From assembly GCF_035994185.1 (NCBI RefSeq), contig NZ_CP108538.1, positions 7,753,501 through 7,817,500 of the forward strand: a stretch of DNA of 64,000 bases. The letters run 5' to 3'. Below, one piece after another: positions 52,406 to 59,971 of the stretch (positions are counted from its first letter, which is position 1; each line of letters opens with the position of its first letter). The stretch is from Streptomyces sp. NBC_01217 (GTDB lineage: Bacteria > Actinomycetota > Actinomycetes > Streptomycetales > Streptomycetaceae). The position numbers were made by a program, and so were the translations under genes. Below the pieces are notes generated by a model. The model was not told the origin of the DNA. It made no database searches and was given only the letters and a program-made list of their open reading frames with translations.

Positions 52406-52677
52406 GCGAGCCCAGGAATGTCGATGTCACGACCTTGGGCAGCGCGATCGGCACCGTATGGCCGTGGCAGACACTGGCCTCACTCGGTGTCACGGAGAAT
52501 GATCTGTCGGCTCTTCAGGACATGCGCGGCCTTCCGACGGGGGCGGGCACGGAGGCGCCCATGGGTTCCGCGGGTGATTCCGACGGTTTGGCGGGTGCTT
52601 CGGCGAGGAGCCGGAATGTGCCGTCCCCTCCGTGGCCGGTTTCGAGGCGTCCGCCTATGGCGGTCATGCGCGCCTGA
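52402..52677 (+). CDS. short ORF, possibly truncated gene fragment
   Basis: A 91-codon frame whose ATG shares ATGA with the hydrolase stop, which suggests a real coupled start. The first ~37 residues (MSEPRNVDVTTLGSAIG... to about 52512) lie outside other genes. The rest runs antisense through the 3' end of histidine kinase 2 and has no natural composition. It may be the beginning of a gene cut off by the arrival of the kinase copy, or noise. I do not recognise it. Confidence 0.3.
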   Translation: MSEPRNVDVTTLGSAIGTVWPWQTLASLGVTENDLSALQDMRGLPTGAGTEAPMGSAGDSDGLAGASARSRNVPSPPWPVSRRPPMAVMRA

Positions 52678-53771
52678 AGGTTGTCGAGTCCATTGCCGCT
52701 GTGGGATGCGGGGTTGTGGTAGGCGGGATCGGCGCCGTCGTTTTCGATGAGGAGTCGGACGACACCGTCGCGGTGGACGGCTGTGATGCGGCAGCGTGTG
52801 GCGTTGCCGTGGCGGAGGAGGTTGGTGACGGCTTCGCGCAGGGTGGTCGCGAGTGCGGTGTCGATGTGGGGGGCGACTGTTGGGAGTTCGATTCCTATGT
52901 GTACGTGGATGTCGGCGGCGTGGAGCATGGATTGTGCGGTTCTGATCTCCTGCTGAAGTGAGATGGCGCGGTAGCCGCTGGCGGCTTTGCGGACATCGGC
53001 GAGGGACTGGCCGGCCAGGGCGAGGACTTCGTCGACCTCCTGCATGGCGCGGTCGGGGTGGGTGGGGATGAGCTGGTCGATGAGTTCGCTTTTGCGGGTG
53101 ATGGCGGAGAGGCTGAAGCCGAGGATGTCGTGGAGGTCGCGGGCGAAGCGGAGTCTCTCTCCGGTGACTGCCTGGCGGGCGAGTTCACCGCGGGTGGTGT
53201 GGAGGTGTGTGGTGAGGTGCGCCAGGCGGGTGAGTCCGTAGAGGACGAGTCCGGTGAGGAGTGTGGTGTGGGTGAGGTAGATGCCGTGGAGCAGGGGATG
53301 GCCGGTCAGCAGTGGCGGGATGAGCATGCTGAGCCCCACGGTGGCGTAGAGGGGCCAGGCCACTCGGGGCGGCAGGAGAAGGAGTAAGGAGCCGGCGAGG
53401 TAGCCGGCCATGGTTTCCCAGTAGGCGTGGAAGATGACGAGTGGCAGGTAGGTGAGGAGTGCCTGGAGGACGAGGGTCAGGCGTGTGCGGGGCGGGGATG
53501 CCTGGTTGTTGCCGGGTGTGGAGTGGAGGAGTTGCAGGGCGGTGATCGGCAGAAGCAGGAGCAGACCGGTTGCTTCGGCTGTAGGGGACACTCCGGCGGT
53601 GAGGATGCTGGTGGTGGTGAGGAGCGTGTAGCCCAGGAGTGCGGCGATGAGGATGGTGCGTGCGATGCGGGGTGCGGGGAGACGGTTGCCGGGTGTGGGC
53701 GGGGCTGCCGCCTCGGGGCTGCGGCCCGTCGACTCCTCCGCACGGTGGGAACGGTCGTGACTGTCCATCAT
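52515..53771 (-). CDS. DesK-like sensor histidine kinase 2, orphan paralogue
   Basis: A 418-residue membrane kinase closely related to kinase 1 at 38541-39803. A run of about 37 residues around the phospho-acceptor His (HLHTTRGELARQAV... to FSLSAIT) is identical, and most other blocks align. The Leu that is TTA in kinase 1 is CTC here. No response regulator is adjacent; it may signal to the regulator at 37853. Homology continues about 25 bases upstream of the start (GGTTGCGG), so the duplication includes the translation start region. The ATG at 53771 was chosen by analogy; 53768 is also possible. Confidence 0.9.
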   Translation of the reverse strand: MMDSHDRSHRAEESTGRSPEAAAPPTPGNRLPAPRIARTILIAALLGYTLLTTTSILTAGVSPTAEATGLLLLLPITALQLLHSTPGNNQASPPRTRLTLVLQALLTYLPLVIFHAYWETMAGYLAGSLLLLLPPRVAWPLYATVGLSMLIPPLLTGHPLLHGIYLTHTTLLTGLVLYGLTRLAHLTTHLHTTRGELARQAVTGERLRFARDLHDILGFSLSAITRKSELIDQLIPTHPDRAMQEVDEVLALAGQSLADVRKAASGYRAISLQQEIRTAQSMLHAADIHVHIGIELPTVAPHIDTALATTLREAVTNLLRHGNATRCRITAVHRDGVVRLLIENDGADPAYHNPASHSGNGLDNLQARMTAIGGRLETGHGGDGTFRLLAEAPAKPSESPAEPMGASVPAPVGRPRMS

Positions 53772-53943
53772 CTCCACGGATACTCCGCAACCATGTGCGC
53801 CGGCCCGCCGGTTTGGCCTGCGGTCCGGCGAGTGTGTGCGTGTGCACCGCCGGATGCTGCCCGCGGTGACAGGTGTTGATGCCGTCGATTTCTCGCCGGG
53901 CAACCCCCTGGTCCCGTTGGATGGCCTCGGGGCCGCACCGCCG

Positions 53944-54285
53944 TCAGTCCGAGCCCCGCAGCCGCTCCGCGGCCGTCAGCGCCTCCGGCTGGCCGGCCTG
54001 GGAGCGCCGGTCCGCCCGGTCGGGAGTCGTTTCGGACCAGCGCCGGCCGAGGCGGTTGAGGGAGTCACGGTCGGTGGCCCGGATCGAATCGGTCTGCTTC
54101 GTGACGTACGCCCGGTGGGCGGCGGACCCGGTGGCGTCCGCCAGGTCGGCGAGGTGCCGCACGAGGATGTCCTTGAACTGATTCCGGTTGTCCTCGCAGG
54201 AGTTCGTGCCGAGGTCGCAGGACTTGCTCTGCACGCCGTCGCGGGTCGGCGCCGGCGAGGGGATCGCGGCGTCGGCCAGGCGCTC
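53944..54285 (-). pseudogene. remnant of GH76-type glycoside hydrolase
   Basis: An open stretch of about 113 codons reads like the C-terminal end of a family-76 (alpha-1,6-mannanase) protein: KSCDLGTNSCEDNRNQFKDI, then LVRHLADLADATG and TDSIRATDRDSLNRLGRRW. It is preceded in frame by AERLADAAIPSPAPTRDG but stops upstream (TGA near 54290). There is no start with a ribosome binding site and the N-terminal two thirds are missing. It is a truncated leftover at the right edge of the cluster. Confidence 0.6.
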
Positions 54286-54387
54286 GGCGTCTGATCCCGT
54301 TCCTCAAGCCGCTCGCGGACTACGGCTGGGCGGTCGGGCGGACCTCGTCGCTGGTGCCGTACGTGATGCTCAGCGGCCGGTCCGCGG

Positions 54388-55164
54388 TCACACCGGTGGC
54401 GTCGAACGGCCCGGCATCGCATTGATGTCGAACGTCCGGTCCGGCGGCGGCGTGGCCGTGGGCACCGGCTTGTCGAAAGCCGAGAAGCCCATGACCGCGT
54501 GCGCCCCACCGTCCTCGATCGTGATCCTCAGCGGGTACGGCCTGCCGGTGGCCGCGACGTACATCGTCAGCTTCCGGTCGTCCCTGAGCCTGGTCAGCGG
54601 TACCACCGAGGCGCCGTCGAGGGTGGTCTTCCTGCCCTTGTTCAGCGTTCCCCGGTCGTTGTCCGCGTTGTCGCCCACCATCTTCTGGAACGTGTCCAGA
54701 TCGCATCCGGTCACCAGCTGACGCAACCTCGGATCGGTGGCCGAGCTCTTCATGTAGCGCCCGTCGAGGATCGCTGCGAAGGCCGCGCCACCGCCCGGAA
54801 CCTGGTTCTTCCAGAAGTCCGCGTCCGGCTTGACCCAGACGTCGTCGCCGCGCTTCACGATCCGGACCGACCCCTGCTTGTTGCCGAGATCCACCGAACC
54901 GTTGCAGTTGCCGTCCCGGTCCAGGGTCAGCTCCAGGGTCATCGACGGGTTGCCCCTGTCGAGGTCGCCGTGCGTGCTGAGGTGCAGGGAACGTACGCCC
55001 ATCAGGGCGTCACGCGAGCGGTCGACGATCTGCTGGGCGGTGAGCGTGTCGATGCCGTCGTCAGCTCGTGCCGCACCGCCGCCGATGACGCTGCCGCCCG
55101 TGAGTCCCAGTGCGAGGGCCGCCGCCCAGGCGGCCCGGCGTGTGCCGATGAGTTGGCCGGTCAC
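54388..55164 (-). CDS. exported LppX/LolA-like protein
   Basis: A 258-residue secreted protein. An N-terminal signal peptide (about 1-35: RR, then AAWAAALALGLTGG, cleavage near GAARA-DD) is followed by LTAQQIVDRSRDALMGVRSL and strands of the LppX/LprG/LolA-like fold. No lipobox Cys is seen, so it is not a typical lipoprotein. The C-terminus is Pro/Thr-rich. GTG start with GGAGG 5 bases upstream. Streptomycetes have several such proteins, whose function is unclear; lipid binding is the family's guess. Confidence 0.78.
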   Translation of the reverse strand: MTGQLIGTRRAAWAAALALGLTGGSVIGGGAARADDGIDTLTAQQIVDRSRDALMGVRSLHLSTHGDLDRGNPSMTLELTLDRDGNCNGSVDLGNKQGSVRIVKRGDDVWVKPDADFWKNQVPGGGAAFAAILDGRYMKSSATDPRLRQLVTGCDLDTFQKMVGDNADNDRGTLNKGRKTTLDGASVVPLTRLRDDRKLTMYVAATGRPYPLRITIEDGGAHAVMGFSAFDKPVPTATPPPDRTFDINAMPGRSTPPV

Positions 55165-55304
55165 GGCGCCTCCCTCGAAGGGCCCGTCGGGGCCTGTTCA
55201 GGTGTGCGATCCGATCCTTTCGAGCGTACGCCGGGGCAGGGGGGCCGCGCGACGGAGGAAGGTGTCACGCGACCCACCCCTCCCCGGCGCGGCCGGTCCG
55301 GTCC

Positions 55305-55454
55305 TCAGGCCAAGGGGGCGTCACGGTCCAGGAGCCGTGCCAGCCCACCCGCCAGCCGCTCCCGCAGCCGGTCCGGATCGCCGTCCACCCACGGATGAAC
55401 GGCGTGGAACGCGGCCCAGTCCACCAGCCAGTCCCGCACGTCGCGGGCCCCCAT
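55305..55454 (-). CDS. very short hypothetical protein or gene remnant
   Basis: A 49-residue frame, MGARDVRDWLVDWAAFHAV..., ending LARLLDRDAPLA. The composition looks natural (amphipathic helices, high third-position GC), but no ribosome binding site is clear. It could be a small gene or the 3' remnant of a larger one. Not recognised. Confidence 0.3.
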   Translation of the reverse strand: MGARDVRDWLVDWAAFHAVHPWVDGDPDRLRERLAGGLARLLDRDAPLA

Positions 55455-55644
55455 CAGCGAACGTAGCAAGAGGCACTGACATCGATGCCGCCAGTCTCCG
55501 GCCGCGGTCCTCGGCCTCGGTTTCCGGCCGCTCTCCACCGAACGGTTGAGCAGACCGCCCGCTACTCGTTACCCTCCGGTAAGTTCGTTCGGGCGTACAG
55601 GTGCGGGCGCGCGCACCTGCCGATACGAGGAAGGCAGGCAGCCC

Positions 55645-57108
55645 ATGTCCTCAGCGGAAGCCGTCGAAACCACCGAACCGGCCGGCCCGCCCGGACTGGC
55701 CGACAGCGCACAGGCACTGGCCGAAGGCCGTACCACCTCGGCCGAGCAGGTGTCCGCGGCCCTGAGCCGTATCGAAGCGAGCCAGGGCACCCTCAACGCC
55801 TTCAGACACCTGCGCGCCGAGGCCGCGCTCGCCGAGGCCGCGGAGGCCGATCGCCGGCTCGCCGCGGGGGAGCGGCTGCCCCTGCTCGGGGTTCCGGTCG
55901 CCGTCAAGGACGACACCGATGTCGTCGGGATGCCGACCTACTTCGGCTGCGCCGGCGATCTGCCGCCCGCCACCGCCGACAGCGAGGCCGTACGCAGGCT
56001 GCGGGCCGCCGGCGCCGTGATCGTCGGCAAGACCAACTCCTGCGAGCTGGGCCAGTGGCCGTTCACCGAGGGCCCCGCCTTCGGCGCCACCCGCAACCCC
56101 TGGAACACCGGGCACACCCCCGGCGGCTCGTCCGGCGGTTCCGCGGCGGCCGTCGCGGCCGGGCTCGTACCCGCCGCGCTCGGCTCCGACGGCGCCGGGT
56201 CCGTCCGTATCCCCGCGGCCTGGACCCATCTCGTCGGCATCAAACCGCAGCGCGGCCGGATCTCCGTCCACCCGCACCACGACGCCTTCCAGGGCCTGAC
56301 CGTCAACGGCCCGCTGGCCCGGACCGTCGCCGACGCGGCCCTGCTGCTCGACGCCGTCGCCGGAGCGCACCCCGACGACCCGCACCGCCCGCCGCCCGTC
56401 GAGGCAGCGGCCGCCGCCCGCCGCGACCCGGGCCGGCTGCGCATCGCCCTCGCCTGGCGCCCCCCGCTCACCCTCACCGGCTCCACGCCCCACCCCGACG
56501 TACGACGGGCCGTCACCGCGCTGGCCGAGGTCCTCGCCCGCCTCGGCCACGACGTCGAGGAGGCCAGGCCCCGCTACGGGCTGATCGGCCTCGGCTTCGT
56601 CCCCCGCGCCACCGCCGGGATCGCCGAACTCGCCGCCCTTCACCCCGATCCCGCGCTTCTCGACCCGCGCACCCGCAGCGCCCTGCGCACCGGCACCCGG
56701 CTCGGCGGCCGGGTGGTGCGCGCGGCCAGGGAGCGGGAGGTGCTCCAGCACCGCAGGATCGGCGCGTTCTTCCACACGTCCCGGACCCGCGCCGGCTACG
56801 ACGTGCTGCTCACCCCGACGACCGCCCTGCCCCCGCCCCCGATCGGCAGGTTCGACGGGCTGAGCGCCTGGCGCACCGATGTGACGATGGCCGAGGCCTG
56901 CCCGTACGCCTGGCCCTGGAACGTACTGGGCTGGCCCGGCATCAACGTCCCGGCCGGGTTCACCGCCGACGGGCTGCCCGTCGGCGCCCAGCTGCTCGGC
57001 CCCTCCCGCAGCGAGGAACGGCTGATCTCCCTCGCCGCCCAGCTGGAGGCCGACCGTCGCTGGTACGAACACCGGCCCCCCGAGCTCAGGCCGGGCGGCG
57101 GGCGCTGA
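55645..57108 (+). CDS. amidase (amidase-signature family)
   Basis: A 487-residue amidase-signature hydrolase. The Ser-cisSer-Lys triad is visible as Lys88 (VAVKDDTDV), Ser162 (PGGSSGGSAAA) and Ser186 (SDGAGSVRIP). Substrate class cannot be told; GatA is unlikely because no gatC/gatB neighbours are present. AGGCAGG lies upstream of the ATG. It is convergent with, and overlaps by 23 bases, the CMD-like gene. Confidence 0.92.
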   Translation: MSSAEAVETTEPAGPPGLADSAQALAEGRTTSAEQVSAALSRIEASQGTLNAFRHLRAEAALAEAAEADRRLAAGERLPLLGVPVAVKDDTDVVGMPTYFGCAGDLPPATADSEAVRRLRAAGAVIVGKTNSCELGQWPFTEGPAFGATRNPWNTGHTPGGSSGGSAAAVAAGLVPAALGSDGAGSVRIPAAWTHLVGIKPQRGRISVHPHHDAFQGLTVNGPLARTVADAALLLDAVAGAHPDDPHRPPPVEAAAAARRDPGRLRIALAWRPPLTLTGSTPHPDVRRAVTALAEVLARLGHDVEEARPRYGLIGLGFVPRATAGIAELAALHPDPALLDPRTRSALRTGTRLGGRVVRAAREREVLQHRRIGAFFHTSRTRAGYDVLLTPTTALPPPPIGRFDGLSAWRTDVTMAEACPYAWPWNVLGWPGINVPAGFTADGLPVGAQLLGPSRSEERLISLAAQLEADRRWYEHRPPELRPGGGR

Positions 57109-57871
57109 CCACCCACACCCCCGCCCGCAGCAGCACACCCTCCGGGGTCTCGTGCGGCAGCAGCACATCCGTCATCGAGGCCCGGGTGGCATCGGAGACG
57201 GCGAGCCCCGGCGTCCTGGAGACGAAACCGACCGCCGTGCCCGCCGCCCACCACGGCGGCTCGCCCTCCGTCTCCAGCAGCGCCAGGCTCGTCCCGGGTG
57301 TCAGCTCGCGGCGCACGGTGCCGGCCATGGTGCGGCCCGCCACGCTCCGTACGAGGTGGAACCGCTGCACGCCACCGGGCAGCGTGTCCTTTGTCAGCAG
57401 AGACGACACGATCCGGTTGATGAAATGGAAGGCGAACGCCGTCCCGATGTACTCCGCGGCCTGCCCGGCCGGGAACGGCTGCTCGGTGCTCATGTCCTTG
57501 CCCCAGGCCAGCAGCCGGCGGTGGACGGGGTCCTTCGGCTCCTCGCCGCGCGCGATCGTCTCGGCCAGCCGGTGGGCGCCGGTGGCGTGCAGCAGCATGG
57601 TGTGCGCGTCCACACAGAACGGGCAGCGGTTGACGAGCGACACCCCGGCAGCCACCACCTCCTTCTCGGTGCGCGACGCCCGCCCGGCCAGCAGGGACTC
57701 CCGCATCACGGCCCAGGCACCGGCGAGCAGCGGCGGTGCGACGGACAGGACGGCAAAGGTCGGGGCACGGTCGATGCCGAAATCGGTGGACAGCTGGGTG
57801 TACACGTCGGCGACCGTGCCGGTCGCCGACTTCGGCGGAACGGGTGAGGTGTAACGGAAAGGTCCGGTCAT
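57086..57871 (-). CDS. carboxymuconolactone decarboxylase/AhpD-like protein
   Basis: A 261-residue all-helical protein of the CMD/AhpD superfamily. The redox motif NRCPFCVDAHTMLLH (CxxC followed by DAH) is at about 83-97 and suggests alkylhydroperoxide-reductase-like chemistry. The C-terminal half is longer than AhpD and may be a second degenerate repeat. The ATG at 57871 starts conserved sequence; the longer upstream frame has no support. It diverges from the histidine kinase at 58031. Confidence 0.85.
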   Translation of the reverse strand: MTGPFRYTSPVPPKSATGTVADVYTQLSTDFGIDRAPTFAVLSVAPPLLAGAWAVMRESLLAGRASRTEKEVVAAGVSLVNRCPFCVDAHTMLLHATGAHRLAETIARGEEPKDPVHRRLLAWGKDMSTEQPFPAGQAAEYIGTAFAFHFINRIVSSLLTKDTLPGGVQRFHLVRSVAGRTMAGTVRRELTPGTSLALLETEGEPPWWAAGTAVGFVSRTPGLAVSDATRASMTDVLLPHETPEGVLLRAGVWVVSARRPA

Positions 57872-58030
57872 GGCACCGATGCTCGCCCGCCCACCGGCCC
57901 GCGGTCGTCGTACACCCGGAGGCATCCGGCACTGATCCGGCGTGATGCGTCGCGGCCGTGGCTGCTCCCCGGGGAGTAGCCACGCCCCCGTCCCTCCGGA
58001 TGATGCCACCGGGGCCGTACGGAGGTTAGG

Positions 58031-59188
58031 GTGCCGCACATGCGGGGGGACACGAAGAGTATCGACCGGCGAACTCGCCTGCTGCACACGGCACTTGCCG
58101 CCGTCATCGCGGCGGCGGTCATCGTCGCGGCCCTTGCCGCGTCGACGCCCGACGCCCTCGACCTGCTGCTCATCGCGGCCGGCTCACTCGCACTGGCCGG
58201 GCACCACAGGTTCCCGCGCGCGGTCCTCGCCGTCACCACGCTCTGCATGCTCGGGTACGTGATCCACGCGCAGCCGGGAAGCTGGGCGGCGTTCCCCGTG
58301 CTGGCCGCCGTGCACGCGGCCGCCCGCAGCGGACACCGGGCCTGGGGCGTCGCGGCGGGCGCCCTCTTCCTCACCGGCTGCTTCACGGTCCTCGCCGCCA
58401 CCGCACCCGCCCCCCAGGACACCGTCGAGCGGACCCTTCTGCTGCTCGGCTGGTTCCTCTGCGCGGGGGTCACCGGACTCATCGACAAGAACTGGCAGGC
58501 GTATCTGCGCCAGACCGAACAGCGGGCCCTGGACGCCGAACGCACCCGGGACGAGACGGCCCTGCGCCGGGCGGGCGAGGAACGGCTCCGCATCGCCCGC
58601 GAGCTGCACGACTCGCTCACCCACTCCATCTCGATCGTCAAACTCCAGGCCGGAGTCGCCGTGCACCTCGCCCGCAAACGGGGCGCCGAGGTGGAACCCG
58701 CCCTGCTCGCCATCCAGGAGGCGAGCGGCGAGGCCATGCGTGAACTGCGCGCGACGCTGGAGGTGCTGCGAACCGATGTCGTCGAACCGGGCACCGGCCT
58801 CGACCGCATCGACGAGCTTGCCGAGCGGGCCCGTACCGCGGGCATCGCGCTCGCCGTCACCGTCAGCGGCGACGAACGCCCCCTGTCCCCGGCCGTCGAC
58901 CGGGCCGCGTACCGCATCGTGCAGGAGGCCCTCACCAACGTCGCCCGGCACGCCGACCGCGCCAGGACCACCGTCCGCCTCACCTACACCGAGCAGGCCC
59001 TGACCGTGCACGTCGACGACCATGGCCCCTGCGCCGCCGGGGACACCGTCACCGCGGGCACCGGCCTCACCGGCATGCGGGAGCGCGTCACCGCACTCGG
59101 CGGCACCCTCGACGCCGCCCCCCGTCCGGCCGGCGGCTTCTCCGTGCGCGCGACGCTTCCCCTGCACCCGGCCGGAACCGCCCGATGA
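58031..59188 (+). CDS. sensor histidine kinase 3 (NarL-type system)
   Basis: A 385-residue kinase with four to five membrane segments in about 18-155 (LLHTALAAVIAAAVIVAALA and others), a coiled linker (QTEQRALDAERTRDE), HisKA_3 with His in RIARELHDSLTHSISIV and a HATPase domain (RIVQEALTNVARHA, GTGLTGMRERV). GTG 58031 has GGAGG five bases upstream; ATG 58040 is an alternative. ATGA overlap couples it to its response regulator. It is unrelated in sequence to the cluster kinases and is probably general. Confidence 0.92.
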   Translation: MPHMRGDTKSIDRRTRLLHTALAAVIAAAVIVAALAASTPDALDLLLIAAGSLALAGHHRFPRAVLAVTTLCMLGYVIHAQPGSWAAFPVLAAVHAAARSGHRAWGVAAGALFLTGCFTVLAATAPAPQDTVERTLLLLGWFLCAGVTGLIDKNWQAYLRQTEQRALDAERTRDETALRRAGEERLRIARELHDSLTHSISIVKLQAGVAVHLARKRGAEVEPALLAIQEASGEAMRELRATLEVLRTDVVEPGTGLDRIDELAERARTAGIALAVTVSGDERPLSPAVDRAAYRIVQEALTNVARHADRARTTVRLTYTEQALTVHVDDHGPCAAGDTVTAGTGLTGMRERVTALGGTLDAAPRPAGGFSVRATLPLHPAGTAR

Positions 59189-59874
59189 CCGCCGCGGACA
59201 CCCCGGCGATCCGGGTCCTGATCGTCGACGACCAGGCGCTGATGCGGGCCGGATTCCGGGCCCTGCTGGACTCGGAGGACGGCATCGAGGTGATCGGCGA
59301 GGCCGCCGACGGCCGCCAGGGCCTGGAGCTCGCCCGGCTGCACACCCCGGACGTCGTCCTCGTCGACGTACAGATGCCCGTCATGGGAGGCATCGAGGCT
59401 ACCCGCGAGATCGCGGCCGACCCCCGGCTGGCCGACGTCCATGTCGTGATCCTCACCAATTACGGCCTCGACGAGTACGTCTTCGACGCACTGCGTGCCG
59501 GAGCCGCCGGCTTCCTCCTGAAGGACACCGAGCCTGCCGAACTCCTCAGGGCCATCCACGTCGCGGCCCGCGGTGACGCGCTGCTCTCGCCCGCCGTGAC
59601 CCGGCGGCTGATCGGCGAATTTGTCGCCAGACCACCCGACCGGAGCACTGCGCCCGGCTTCGAGACCCTCACCCGCAGGGAACGCGAAGTCAGCGCCCTC
59701 GCCGCCCGCGGACTGACCAACGAGGAGATCGCCGCACACATGGTGATCAGCCCCCTCACCGCGAAAACCCACATCAGCCGTGCCATGACGAAGCTGGGCG
59801 CCCGCGACCGGGCGCAGCTCGTCGTCTTCGCCTACGAATCGGGCCTTGTCGCACCCCGGGAACCCCGCCCCTGA
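59185..59874 (+). CDS. NarL/LuxR-family response regulator 2
   Basis: A 229-residue response regulator. The receiver has VLIVDDQALMR, phospho-Asp in VVLVDVQMPVMGG, VILTNYG and LLKDTEP. The LuxR helix-turn-helix is LTRREREVSALAARGLTNEE followed by KTHISRAMTKLGARDR. It is coupled to kinase 3 (ATGA). Target genes are unknown. Confidence 0.94.
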   Translation: MTAADTPAIRVLIVDDQALMRAGFRALLDSEDGIEVIGEAADGRQGLELARLHTPDVVLVDVQMPVMGGIEATREIAADPRLADVHVVILTNYGLDEYVFDALRAGAAGFLLKDTEPAELLRAIHVAARGDALLSPAVTRRLIGEFVARPPDRSTAPGFETLTRREREVSALAARGLTNEEIAAHMVISPLTAKTHISRAMTKLGARDRAQLVVFAYESGLVAPREPRP

Positions 59875-59971
59875 ATCCGTTGCGGCAAGGGCCCTGACCA
59901 CCCGTCCACGGCAGTGGACATTCGCCCCCGGGCGCCGTACGCGAGATCATGGAGCGCAACGGAGTGGATGG

